Shown here: positions 35,889-49,200 of the stretch, in pieces
Layout: each line of letters starts with the position of its first letter
Numbering within the stretch: position 1 is the stretch's first letter
NCBI GenBank assembly: GCA_014155875.1
Contig: JACEFZ010027747.1
Span: 210,742-274,741, forward strand
Direction of reading: 5' to 3'
Length of the DNA: 64,000 nt
DNA from: Cepaea nemoralis
Lineage: Eukaryota; Mollusca; Gastropoda; Stylommatophora; Helicidae
Program-made: the position numbers and the translations under genes
The notes under the pieces: model-generated
Seen by the model: the letters and a program-made list of their open reading frames with translations, nothing else
What the model was told of the DNA's origin: nothing
Databases searched by the model: none

Positions 35889-38800
35889 TAGGAATCGACA
35901 TCACAGCATTGGGGCATTCCCATAAGCGCTGCGTCCCCATCCTCAGCAGCCAGCAAAGAGTTCCAATACTAACAGTACCAGTAGCAGGAACAGTCCATTT
36001 ACACTTGTTACTTCTAATTGCTGATACTTTAACAAATTAAGTGCCAATTTATGATTAATCGCCTTACCTATCTGCCATGGGTTTATATACAGTAGTTTTC
36101 TTATGCAACCCCCATTAATTTGATATATAAAACAGCATGGCGGCTACCTTAATTAACAACTTTTAAATCATAACTATGACACACCCCTATTTCCAATGTT
36201 CCGTCTTACATGTGTGTTAGATCCAAACCTACATTTTGTCTGGTCCAAACCTGCTTTTTTGTTTTTTTTCAAACCTGCTTTTTTGTTTGATCTACACCTA
36301 CTTTTTATTTGGTCCAACCCTACTTTCTGTTCGGCACTGTGTCTGTTGATAGCCCCAGGAGATTTCGATAGAGAGCTATAGTGGCTGTATGCTTGCCCAC
36401 CAACCCAGTGGTCATGGATTCAAATTCAGACCTAGACCAGGGGTAGACAATTACAGAGTGCCCGGTCACCATGGCACCTAGTCATTTTTACCCGGCGCCT
36501 GAGTTTTCAAATTACCAGGGCGAGTCAATAAGTAAGTAACACAGTTCTGTGGGATGGCAGGTAAATGTAGTTGGTGTTTTCTACATGGTGTCATTAGGTG
36601 ACAGCAACATCGAACTTTATATTCCCGTTCGTCAGGTGGCGCTAGGTGTCTCATGCATATGCGCAGCGCATAAACAAAATGGCGACTGTACTTACAGGAG
36701 TGTACAACCAGGGAGTCTCTGTGGCGAAAGTGGTCAAGCCGTTTAACTCGGGCTCTGAAGGTTATGGTTCGATTCCAGGCCACGTCCTTCGGTTCACGAG
36801 TGAAATTTTTCGGAGACTCCCGTGGGTCGTCGCTAGAGCTACGGAGTTCGTGCAATGTGCGACGATTTCTGCGCTGCGGAAAGAGACCGAGCCATATGGG
36901 ACAAAACCCGGTGCAATGAAGTCGACCCTGTCAACTTTTAAGCGACTTAATTTTAAAGTGTTGTACGTTGTTTTTTTTTTTTTTTGGGGGGGGGGCATTA
37001 GGACTGCCTGCAAAGGACATTCATAAGGAAATGCTTCCTCTTTATGCTGATAAATGTTTGTCCCGTAAAGAGGTGCATAGCTGGGTAGAAAAAACTTTCT
37101 CAAGGACGCTCTAAAATTGTTGATGAAATCCGATCTGGTCGTCCTGTTGAGATTGCAACAGAAGCATCCGAGCAGCGGGTTCTGGGATTGTCAGGGAGTG
37201 CTTTTAACCAATTTCAAGAAAGACGGTGACAATGTGATTCTGAATCGTACTGTGAAGTTCTATTGATGCTTCATGATGCAGTTCGAAGAAAACGTCCAAA
37301 ACTACTGACTAGAGGAGTGTAGCTTCTTCATGATAATGCCAGACCACATACGCTTAACTCAGGAGAAAATTAACCAACTAAGGTGGAAAGTTCTGTAACA
37401 TCCACCTTACAACCTCGACTTAGCCTCCTAGCGATTTCCACCTTTTTGGTCCACTGAAACCTCAAGGTTGTCCATGGGATATAATTTACATTGCGATGGT
37501 AATTTATAGCATGTCCCATCCCATGCTGTCCCATGGGACTTTCCCATGGGATTCCCATGGGAATAACATTCCCATGGCCAAGCCTGGCAGGCTTGTCCAT
37601 GGGACATGTTTTTCTGTGCCATCCAATGGTAATTTATACCTGTCCCACCCCGTCCCATACCATCCCTACATTATTCAGAAAATCCCTCTCTTTTCCCCAT
37701 GGGATTCCCATGGCCAAGCCTGCTGAAACCCACCCTCACGGGAGACATTTCTCGAATGACGCCGAAGTTGAATGTGAAGTGGAAACGTGGTTTAGAAAAC
37801 AGAGCATGGAGTTCTATGGGAAGACTGATGAAACGGTGGGATAAGTGCATAAATGTTGTTGAAAATTATGTTGAGAAATACAGGGACAATGTATGTATAA
37901 AAATAAACTGGTTTCAAGTTGTTACCATATTTAGTTATTTTTCTACAGCCATTTGTGACTTACTTATTGACTTCCCCTCGTCGTTCTAAAATTATGTAGC
38001 TTTATCTTAGTTTGTTTTGTAGTTTTCTTAGCCAGTTTTTCTAAAAACAAAAGTATGCTAGCTCCTAAGAAAAGTAAGCTGAATTATGTCTTGTATGTTA
38101 AAGTAAACCAATCAATCAGGTGCCTTCTCCACAATGAAGGTTGGCTGGAATGACACTCCAACACTGTCTGTCTCTCCCCCCTGACTGTACATTCTGTCAG
38201 ATTGCTGTTCGTCCATCTCTTTATGTTATCTTCCCACTTGTATCGTTGTCTACCTCTTGCTCGCTTGCCTTTAACCTTACCTTCCATTAAAGTTTTCATA
38301 AGAGTGTTATATCTTTTAATGTGGCGAATATTTCACTTGCCTCTTTTTTATTTCTTTCATCAACTCTCTTTTCATTCCCAGTTTTTCTAGAACCTCTGTA
38401 TTTGATTGATTTTGTTTCCATAAAATACGACATATTCTTCTGTATATCCACATCTCCAGGGCATCTATTCGACTTTCTAGTTGCTTGTTCAATGTCCAGA
38501 TTTCCGCGGCGTATAATAGTGTTTAATATACATAACATTTGACAATTCTCATTTCTAATGCATTGTTAATCTCTCTAGATGTTGATACTGATTTCATGCT
38601 GTTGAAAGCATTTTTGGCCATTCCCATTCTCTTTTTGATTTTTTATTTCACTTCTGTCATCATCTGTTATTACATGTTCAAGATAGGAGAAACTTGCTAG
38701 TTGTTCTAGTATCACCCTGTTTATTGTGATGCTCATTGATGACCTTTCCTTTTCACTGCTACTTATCATTGTTTTTAGTTTTTGGATGTTTATATCTAAG

Positions 38801-39517
38801 CCACTTGATCAAGTGGATTTTGTAATTGACATATTTCTTTCTATAGGTATTCTACCTATACTCATATCTTACTTCCCGCAGGTAAACTATCTGTCATGAT
38901 ATATTTCTTCCCACAGGTATTCTATCTATACTCATATCTTACTTCCCGCAGGTAAACTATCTGTCATGATATATTTCTTCCCACAGGTATTCTATCTATA
39001 CTCATATCTTACTTCCCGCAGGTAAACTATCTGTCATGATATATTTCTTCCCACAGGTATTCTATCTATACTCATATCTTACTTCCCGCAGGTAAACTAT
39101 CTGTCATGATATATTTCTTCCCACAGGTATTCTATCTATACTCATATCTTACTTCCCGCAGGTAAACTATCTGTCATGATATATTTCTTCCCACAGGTAT
39201 TCTACCTGTACCTGTACGCAGTCAGCCTGGCCTTCCTGGTCTATGTGTACACATATTTACTCAGGAAAGAACGCAGCCTCCTGCAGGCTATCCCGAGGTC
39301 CATCTCCCGGACCTTTTCCAGAACTTTCAGCAGATCTTCTGTGGTGATTATCATGTTGCTTAAGCTCTTGTGTTGTTGTCGCTGTTGTTGTTGTTTCTCT
39401 TGGTGTTGGTGTTGTTGTTGGTGTTACTGCTGCTGTTGTTGCGGCTGTTGCTTTTGCCACTGTTGCTACTGCTGCAGTTGTTACTGTTATTGCTGTTGTT
39501 GCTGTTGTTGTTGTTAC

Positions 39518-39573
<56 letters not shown>

Positions 39574-42500
39574 CTGTTGTTGTGTTTCTGTTGTTGTTGC
39601 TGCTGCTGCTGTCGTCGTATGAACCCCGAAGTTCTAGTTATTTACTCTTATATAAAGGAAGTGCAAATTGAAAACTGACAAAGAAATACAAGATAATTTT
39701 AACGTAGAAATAAAGAACAAATTTGATATATTGTCTGATCTAGAGATCCTATTTCAAGATGTAGATGATCAATGGGAAATGCTGAAGAATTCAATCACTT
39801 GTGCAGCAGAAAAAAAACTATTCCAAAAGTAAAGAAAGTGGGCCGTAAGACATGGATGACTGAAGAAATTTTACAACTAATGGAAACAAGAAGACACAAC
39901 AAAATTAATTCTGCCAAATGTGAAGAAATTCACAGAAAAGTCAGAATCTTATGTAAGGAGGCAAAAGAAACATGGCTTGAGAAAAATTGCAGAGAAATTG
40001 AAGAACAACACAACAGTAAAAATGCTAAACTAATGCACAAAAGAATTCAGGAGCTTACTAATCAAAGAACAAGTACATCAGCAGGCTGCCTAAAGACAAA
40101 AGATGGAAGAGTCATAACAGAAAAAGATCAGATCTTACATGTATGGTCAGATTACGTGAAAAACCTTTATGACGATAACAGAGACGAACAGTATGATGTT
40201 CAAAATAATAATGAAGGACCAGCAATTTTGAAGATGGAGGTTCAGAATGCTCTTAACCATATGAAATCTGGCAAGACCCCCGGTTCAGACAGCGTCACAA
40301 CAGAAATGATTAATGCTGTAGAAGAATATGGAATAGATAAAGTTATCAATCTGCTTAATACAATATATGATACTGGAAAATACCTTAGGAGTTATGTAAT
40401 TCTGTATTTATTACAATCCCAAAAAAATCAGGAGCCTTGGAATGTGATCAACATCGAACAATTAGTATAATGAGCACATCACGAAGATTTTGCTAAGAAT
40501 TATCATGCAAAGAGTTAGGAGGAAAATACAACCTGAAATAGGAGAAGAACAATGTGGGTTTGTAGAAGGCAAGGGTACAGTAAATGCTGTGTATATGCTG
40601 AGAACCGTAATCGAACGTTCTAAAGAAGTAAACAAAGATCTACACCTTTGCTTTATTGACTACACAAAGGCTTTCGATAATAAAGTGAGACATGTCAACA
40701 TGATAAGGATGCTTGAGGATCTACAGATTGATGGAAAAGACCTTAGACTTGTAAAAACATATATTGGAAACAACAAGCTGTATAAGAGTTGATAATAAAG
40801 TAAGCCAATATCAGCCTATTAAGAGAGGTGTGAGACAGGGATGTGTGATGTCTCCAGATCTTTTTTCCCTGTACAGTGAAAATATTTTCAGAAATATTGA
40901 AGATATGGAAGGAATCAACATTGGGGGACGATGCATCAATAACATTAGATATGCAGATGATACAGTCTTGATTGCAGACAACGAACAGGACCTGCACAAT
41001 TTAGTAGATGCGGTTGTTACACACAGTGAACAACTAGGGTTAGAATTAAATTGTAAAAAGACACAGATTATGGTCGTCACTAGGAAGAACGAAATACCAC
41101 AATGTAATATACAAGTAAATGGGAATATTCTTCAACAAGTGAATAGGTACAATTATCTCGGAACAGTAATAACATCTGATGGGAGATGCCTTGAAGAGAT
41201 TAGAACAAGAATCGCCATGGCAAAAGTAGCCTTTAGCAAGATGAAAAACATACTGACCAATAAAAAGATGTCAATTGAAACGAGAAAAAGAGTGTTGAGA
41301 TGCTACATAGAACCTGTACTCTTGTATGGATGTGAAGCTTGGACAATGAGCAGTCAGGCTGAATAACATCTGATGGCTGTAGAGATGTGGTTTCTGAGGA
41401 AAATGCAAAGAATACCATGGACAGCCAGAAAGACCAATGAACAAGTTCTTCAAGAAACAAATGAAGATCGTAAATTGATTAGAGATATTAGACGTAGACA
41501 GTCACAATTTTTAGGCATGTTATGAGAAGAAATGATCTGGAGAACTTGGTGACAACTGGTAAGATCGAGGGGAACAGACCAAGGGGAAGACCTAGAAGAA
41601 AGTACCTGGATGGCTTGGCCTTGTGGCATGGTCGAGTCAGAAACACGGAGCTGATCCACGACTCTGGTGATCTAGTGAGATGGCAGAACATGACCGCCCA
41701 CGCTTACCGGCATGGCACATGATGGATGGATGGATGGATGGATGGATAAAGGAAGTCTCCGTGGTGCATTGTTAAGCCGCCTGCCTAGTACTCCGAAGGT
41801 TGTGGTTTGAATTCCAGGCTACATCCTTTGTTAAACGGCTACATCATTTGGTTCACTAGTGCAAATGCCTCTGAGACTCCTGGGGGTCGCCGCTGGAGCT
41901 ACGGAGTTTGTGCTTTGTGCGACGCTTTCAATTTCGGCAGGCCGCAAATGCCTTATCACTTCCGTGATGTTTTCCATGTCTTTATATAATCAAATTAATA
42001 GTAACAAATATCTACTCGTATCACATCCTTTGTGGTTTTCATATCTTTATGTGATAATGTTACTTGTTTTCCCCACTCATGCGCATTGAACTCAAATGCA
42101 CTGAAAATATTTTTGTGTGAAGGTTAGCTTTCCGCTGTTACCATTGTCCCTCATCATCTGGCGAACCCACTCTGACTTCAGAGGTACTTGTAATTTATGT
42201 CCCTAAGCGAAGGACGAGAAGTCAACATTTGCGTCCAACTGACCGGTGTGTGAGGCAAATCCAACGAGCCGCGGTCAGCAGAGAAAGTATATGTTCAACC
42301 CCTCAGCCCTGCTGACCGCCATCGTGTTAGTAACAAGTTTCTTTTCAGTTCCTTGGTGTGTTTGTCTGTGTGTGATCATTTAAGTAGTAAATCTATGTCA
42401 CTTCGTTGATGTGTTTGTGTCTGTGTGTGATCATTTAAGTAGCAAATCTATGTCACTTCGTTGATGTGTTTGTGTCTGTGTCTGATCATTTAAGTAACAA

Positions 42501-45500
42501 ATCTATGTCACTTCGTTGATGTGTTTGTCTTCGTGTGGTCATTTCAGTAGTAAGACTCATTTGCTTCATGTTTTTCACATCTTGGTGTATTAATTGTAAT
42601 GGTAACAAATGTTTTGTGACTTCCTAGCGATCCCGAACCTCCGTCGCCAGTGAGAAGAGTGGCTCTGTGGCGAACAAACCACTCGTGCGAGGAAACAGCA
42701 ACCTCAGCGTCAGCAACTCCTCATACAGGAGGAGGAAGAAAATAGCCTACAACCCAGAGGTTTCCTCACACACAGGCAGTTTCTATCTCCGTGTTGGGGT
42801 TATTGGTAAGTATCATCACTAGCAATGATAGATAGGACTGGCAAGAATGGATAGCACTGAGAGAATATAAATGAACCAAATCCAAACAGCCAACAACGTG
42901 AGATGAACCTTCTCCAAACAGTCAATAATGTGATATTAACCTAATCCAAATAGTCAACCACGTAATATTAACCTAATCCAAATAGTCAAAAATGTGAAAT
43001 TAACCTGGTCTGCTTCAGCCTCACGCAGATGCCAAACATTTAATCTGCTCCACTCCTAAGTTTGGCTTAGAGGTTATGACTTTTATCCGTAATCTCGTAT
43101 ACTCTCGTCGGTAACGTGATGACGGTGAGAATCAGCAGTGGTTCGAATCGCATCGGTAACTTACGGGGTATGTGAGCCGGCCGCTCAGAAAGCAATGGCA
43201 AACTACTGAGCGTAATCTTGCCAAGAGATCAACATACAGCTGAAAGATGCTGGTGTTGACAGCGATGTCCTGTAAAGGATATGCAAAAAAAAAAAAAAAC
43301 TCCTAAGTTAAGTTAGTAGCATATCCTCTACAGGACCTAGCAGTCACCTCGAGCATTCTTTGGCTGTTTGTGATTCCTGGACAAGATTACGTTCAGTAGT
43401 TTGCCATTGCTTTCTGAACGACCGGCACTTATACCATTGTATGGGAACCAACGCAAGGCGGTCTGCCTCCAAATCACCCGCAGCTGTGTTTCGAACTCGG
43501 TATACGGGATTACGAACTGCATTCATAACCCCTTCACCACAAGCTCCTAAGGATAAGCAAACATCCCTCACGGTTCAAACTTAAATACTTTCATTTATTC
43601 TAATCGTCACAGGGTGGGGTAACTGTATGATATGCAATATTTTGAGTGATTGTACTGGTAAATTCTATTACAATTTATGTTTAATTTTATTCTGTTTATC
43701 ATTTTTAAAGATTCTGTTTATAACTATGTAATTATCATGTAGGGTTTGAATCTATCACAGTGAGGCTGGCATAGAGATTATTTCCCTGACCAAGTAATAA
43801 AGTATCATTTCTATGAAAATGGTCTTGCAGAACGGAATTTCCCCTCTCCAATTTAAAAACCTAGCACGGTGGTAAAGATTAGTACTGGAACTTCACACAT
43901 AAGAATAGGTTTGGTGATCCTTGGGACGTTAGCCAAACTGGCAACTCAGTCTATAGCTGGACGTTACTATATTTTTTTTTTTTTTCGATTCAATTACCCC
44001 TACCCCGTTCAACCGTAGAGATAAGTTATATTAGGGTCCATCACCGGCTCAGATTAATAAACCTGTTAATAGGATATTAATGTGAAGGTGATTGTTGCCC
44101 AAAGAGTGTAATAACTATAAAGGAGGTATGCCTAAATATTGGCCAGTTTGAGCCCTGAATTGTGACCTCAGCATCGTTAGTGTCCAGAATTGTTACGCAA
44201 TTGAAGCCAGAAATGTTGGATATTTCTCAGGTTTTGGAATCGGCAGCATGATTCACAGTGCGCTCACTTTTGGACATTATTTTGAGGTCGTCCATCTTGA
44301 CAGCCATTGCAGTGATGCTATCCAAGCTATCAAGCCCCTGGCACATTTGTGCTTTACTTTTGTACAGATGTACTTCATTTTCATGAATTCAAAGGTGAGA
44401 GAGTAGATAAGATTCTTCTTTTGTAGTTCTTTTATGTCTATCAACATCGGTATATCTTCTTCTACATGTGCAATTTTCTATCATGTTTAATTTTGGTGGG
44501 TTGATTGGGTGGTGGGTTAGCTGGTTAGTGGTTTGATTGGTCGGTTCGTTGGGGGTTTGGGTGGTTGGTGGATTCATTTGTTGGTCGGTTGGTGGTTTGG
44601 GTGGTGGGTGGGTGGGCTAATTGGTGCGTGAGCTGGTTGGTGTGGGTGGACTGGTTGGATTGTGAGTGGACTAGTTTGGTGGATGGGTTCGTTGGTGGGT
44701 GGGTGGTTGGTTGGCTGGTGGTGGGTGGATGATTGGTTGTTTGGTTGGCTGGTTGATTGACTCTCATCGCACATCGAACCATTCTGTCCATAAGTGCTCG
44801 GATCCCATCAGTATCTACTTCAGCACGTAGAGACCACACCAGTTAAGTGTTTGTTGGTTATTATTCTTTGTCCCCCATACATAGCGCTCCTGTCTGCCTT
44901 CACCCTTGTTAACTTGATGTACTTGCAGTCAGGTCAAGGTTTATATTCCCAGTTATCACTTGATTTGTTTCCCCACACTGCCTCTCCGAAGATATTCACT
45001 GTATCAGTCATGTCTACTACTCTCCTGCCTCCACTGTAGCCTACCACCTGTTCATGTCCTCTTACACCTGTATGGCCTGGCACAAACATGAAGCTGGGTT
45101 TTCTCAGCCTGAAACTCCTCAGAGACTCACCCATTGTCTTCAAGCTAAGTACATTTGGATCTTCCTGTAAATTCTCACTGAGTCACTGATAAGCATGCCT
45201 GGGTGTCTCCGGATGTGTATAGACAAATACAATTAACCAGTACAATCTTTAGTTCTAGACTCCAAGATATGTATAGACAAATACAATTAACTAGACCAAT
45301 CTTTGACCCCAGACTCCCAGATGTGTACACACAAATAGAAAGTCTATCACAATACCTAACTATTCCAATCTGTGGTTCAAGACTTCGGACGTATATAAAT
45401 TACGCCTAACCAGTCCAGTCTTTGATTTTGGTTTATTCGATGTATGTACTCATATCAAATCACTGATACACTATTAGTATTAACCAGTCCAAAATTTGGT

Positions 45501-46158
45501 TAAATATTTCAGATGTGTGTACATAAATACAAAACTCTGGCTCGTTTTGGACTCATGCACATGAGCTGCACCAACATCTGTGTGTGGCTGCGGTCAGTAG
45601 TGGTCGAGACACTACAGGTCATCAAAGTGGATCGGCGAGACACCTACAATGCTATGGTGAAAGCCTATGAGGAATACAAACAAGATGCAGAAGATGACAG
45701 CGATGAGCAGGAGCCTATTCAGTCTCTAGAAGAATACATGCAAGGTAGGCAAGGTGTGTCCAGCGTGTTATTGGCCAGATCACACATCGAGTGTCGGTTA
45801 GTGTAAAAGATTATGGATAATAAAAACAGTTAGGTCTGTGTAAATCTTGCTGAAAAGTGACAGATAATAGACACAGACACAGTGTACATACCTTACAACC
45901 ATCTCCAATACGGCAAACAAAAATCCCGGGGAACAGAATCAATGATGATTTAACAAATACAATAAACATAAATTACACCACGCCACAACAAATATATCCA
46001 TATCTAACCGTTTGCACACATTTTCTTATTTGGTACCTTTCATAACTGAACTTCTGGGCCGACTTTCTGGCAAAGAAAGATGTGGAATGTCTTAGCAACG
46101 TGTCATGCCTAGACATTTTCTGTTTTCGTTTTTATTTTATTAAATTTTATAATTTCAT

Positions 46159-46246
<88 letters not shown>

Positions 46247-49200
46247 TTCTCTCTTTCTCTCTCTCTGATGTGTTTGTGTGTTTGTTATTTGACCTATGCT
46301 GATGATAGACATGACTAATAAAGACACTTTTATTGGAGTGTCTAGTTGGTCATGCGTCGAAGTACGTTTGTTCCTTCAGCGAGGCGCTGTCATCATTTGG
46401 AGGTGACAGGTTCGAATCCCAGTCGGTAGCTCTAGTTTTCAAATTTTATGTAGTCTAGTGCGTGCTCTAGTCTCTACTTCCTTCTTCTCCTTCTGTGAGC
46501 GCCAAACAATACTATATGTGTTTCTTTATGTAACTGCCTCAGTGGTCTCAACGGGTTCCCCAATTGATTTCCTGTGTAATACACTATATAGAAATACTAC
46601 ACTATATAGAAAAACTATACTACACAGAAATCTTCACTATACAGAAATCTTCACTACCCAGAAATCTTCACTATACAGAAATACTACACTATACAGAAAT
46701 ACTACACTATCTACAATATACACAAATACTACATTATACAGAAATACTTCACTATACAGAAATATTACACTATACAGAAATACTGTACTATACAGAAATA
46801 CTACACTATCTACAATATACACAAATACTACATTATACAGAAATACTTCACTATACAGAAATATTACACTATACAGAAATACTGTACTATACAGAAATAC
46901 TACACTATACAGAAATACTACACTATCTACAATATACACAAATACTACATTATACAGAAATACTTCACTATACAGAAATACTACACTATACAGAAATACT
47001 GTACTGTCACAACAACATTTGTAATAAATCAACTTGATTACTGGAGGTCATCATGGCGGAATTGCTCGCTCTTAACATCTTCCAGTGCGCTGATGCCGCG
47101 GTAGCGGGTTTAACTCCTACACTTGTCAGTTGGACTAAAATGTTGACCTGTCGTCCTTGACTTGGAGACGTATGGCGAGGGACACTGGTAATAGGGAAAG
47201 CTAATCCACACACAAAAATCAGTCCAGTGCACTAGGAATAGTAGCACAAGTATGAACACTTGAGTTCAAAGCGAGTAAACAAAACACAACAAAGTTAATT
47301 AGTTTCATTTCTTATCCAGTTGTAACTGTTTTACATTTTAAAAGCCACACACAGTTTGTGATATTTTTGGTAGTTGTAATTTGTGGTCAGTATCACAAAT
47401 TGAACCTGAATGACGATTTCTTTCACAGAGCACCAAATCGGAACAATGTCAGAAATCAACTGTCGCTGGGACGCCATGCTGGGCAAAATTGTGGAGACCT
47501 CTTCTGTCTATTTGTACCCATGTATCATTGAGTACAGTTTAGTATGTGCATGTAAGTATATGTAGTTTTATTTTATCTATATTTCCATTACATTCTATAG
47601 ATCTTATATATGGTTTGGACAAATACGTGGAAACTTCCCTGCTGAGATACATAAATGATGCATTTATTAATACACATAAAGCTGATGCTATACTTGTATA
47701 TAACTATTTCCAGCGGAATGTATTTCTTACTGGTGCAATGTGGTTTGCAATGTATTTCTTACTGGAGTGCCAATTTTGCATCATATTTCTTATTGGTGCA
47801 ATGCTAGCGTTTGCATTGCATTTCTTACCTGTGTAATGCCAGTCTTGTAATGTCTTTCTTACTGGTGCAATGCTAGTTTTGCATTTATTTCTTACTGGTG
47901 TAATGCCTGTTTTGCTATGTATTTCTTACTGGTACAATGCCAATTTTACAATGCATTTCTTACTGTAGTACATGTCATGAGAATCTCATTTTAAAATGTC
48001 CAATCCAAAATTAGGTGTTCTGTATGTCATGTGGTCAAACGTTGGAGACGGCAATACTGGAAACACGGGAAATACTGGAAATACGGGAAATACAGTTGTG
48101 AAAAGAACAGACTCGTGCTCGGATGTGGATACGTTAGACAGCGAGGATGACAGCGAGGATGAGAATGCCCACCACAAGATGAGTGTGGACTGTGCGGCCT
48201 CCAGCAAGGGCTTGTTTCTGGGCATCTTGCTGTTCGTCATCTCTGTCGTGTGTATCGTCTGCTTCTACGTATTGACCAGTGTCAAAAGTCATGTGACAGT
48301 TGGAACTCTTCTCGGTGAGTTAACGATATACATGAATACAAACATATAGCCATTAATTAACAGGACAAAATAGTATATTTAGTTGCTGTTGTAAACATAG
48401 TTAAAGTATGAATCAAATTAGTGGATCTGCGGTAAAGCTTTGAAAATGTTAACATTGTTTACATTTCCACCTCTTTACAGCAGTTCCACTTATTTGATTC
48501 ATCGTTTTGTTTTTTGCCACGTTATGAGAAGACAAATATTGGAACATGTTGTGACAACCAGAAAGATTTGCGGAAAGAGAGATAGAGAAGGACACGGTGA
48601 GAAGATTATTGACAGTCTTGTGTCATGGCACGGGAGTTAACACACGAATTGATCCATGATGTCGGAGATCGTCATTTGTGGAGAGGCAAGATCGCCCACG
48701 CCAACCGGCAAAGCACTGGTTGGATGGACAGTTTGTCAATGAATATTGTATACGTCATTTAACTATGTTTCATAATTTGGCTGGTTTGCGTATATTTTAG
48801 ATAATTATGGCGTATGGCATACATCAGCATCATCTTGTACCATACCAGTAAGCGTAGGTGGTCATGATTCGCCATCTTACTCGATCACCAGAGCCGTGGA
48901 TCAGCTCATATAGAAGATATGAAAGGTATCATCATTGGAGGACGAAACATCAATAACATTAGATATGCAGATGATACAGTATTGAATAGGATCTGCAACA
49001 TTTAGTAGATGCGGTTGTTGCAGACAGTGAACGACTAGGGTTAGAATTAAATTGTAAGAAGACAGAATATGGTCGTCACTGGGAAGAAAGAAATACCATA
49101 ATGTAATATACGAGTAAATGGGCATATTCTTCTACAAAGTGAATCGATACAGTTCTCTCTGAACAGTCATACCATCTGAATGGGAGATGCCTTGAAGAGA

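Larger units (their letters stand above)
36515..37982 (+). mobile_element. Mariner-type transposon, decayed, with nested insertions
   Basis: The terminal inverted repeats share GTCAATAAGTAAGT (about 36523-36536 and the reverse complement at about 37959-37972). Transposase pieces on the plus strand: KGLPAKDIHKEML-like start near 37000, SRKEVHSWVEK, IVDEIRSGRPVEIATEAS (helix-turn-helix region), LLHDNARPHT with the second catalytic Asp near 37330, and the C-terminal GRHFSNDAEVECEVETWFRK and WDKCINVVENYVEK. The segment with the first catalytic Asp is missing. A tRNA-derived SINE and a MITE pair are inserted in it. It lies in otopetrin intron 1. Confidence 0.85.
39672..41748 (+). mobile_element. 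LINE (family A), nearly complete RT region, 5'-truncated, with (ATGG)n tail
   Basis: Plus-strand RT protein in order: KTPGSDSVTTEMIN near 40270, GFVEGKGTVNAVYMLRTVIE near 40560, motif A CFIDYTKAFD near 40650, motif B GVRQGCVMSPDLFSLY near 40830, catalytic YADDTVLIAD at about 40952, thumb NYLGTVITSDGRC near 41150, then GCEAWTMSS, the FLGHVMRRNDLENLV block and GRPRRKYLDGL, ending HAYRHGT. Frameshifts near 40440-40490 and 40690-40790 and a stop at 41364 inactivate it. No endonuclease domain precedes it. The tail is ATGGATGG. Confidence 0.9.

Noticed and set aside
36365..36500. tRNA-like or SINE copy near GGCTGTATGCTTGCCC
   Set aside because: Box B (GGATTCAAATTC) is poor and there is no second copy in the window.
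36478..37103. 113-126 codon frames around the SINE in the mariner
   Set aside because: They run through SINE and mariner non-coding sequence and do not match any domain.
38847..39196. Repeated true coding exons (exon duplication)
   Set aside because: Each unit holds only about 17 bases close to the real exon start, then diverges into a donor-like site. It is better described as duplicated acceptor sequence.
39176..39678. Cys- and Leu-rich extensions of the exon 2 frame
   Set aside because: The open frame continues past the exon 2 donor into (TTG)n by chance. Homology to otopetrin ends at about 39343.
46336..46445. Functional tRNA gene
   Set aside because: Box B is perfect, but no cloverleaf with a paired acceptor stem and proper anticodon arm could be drawn. 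Treated as a SINE head.
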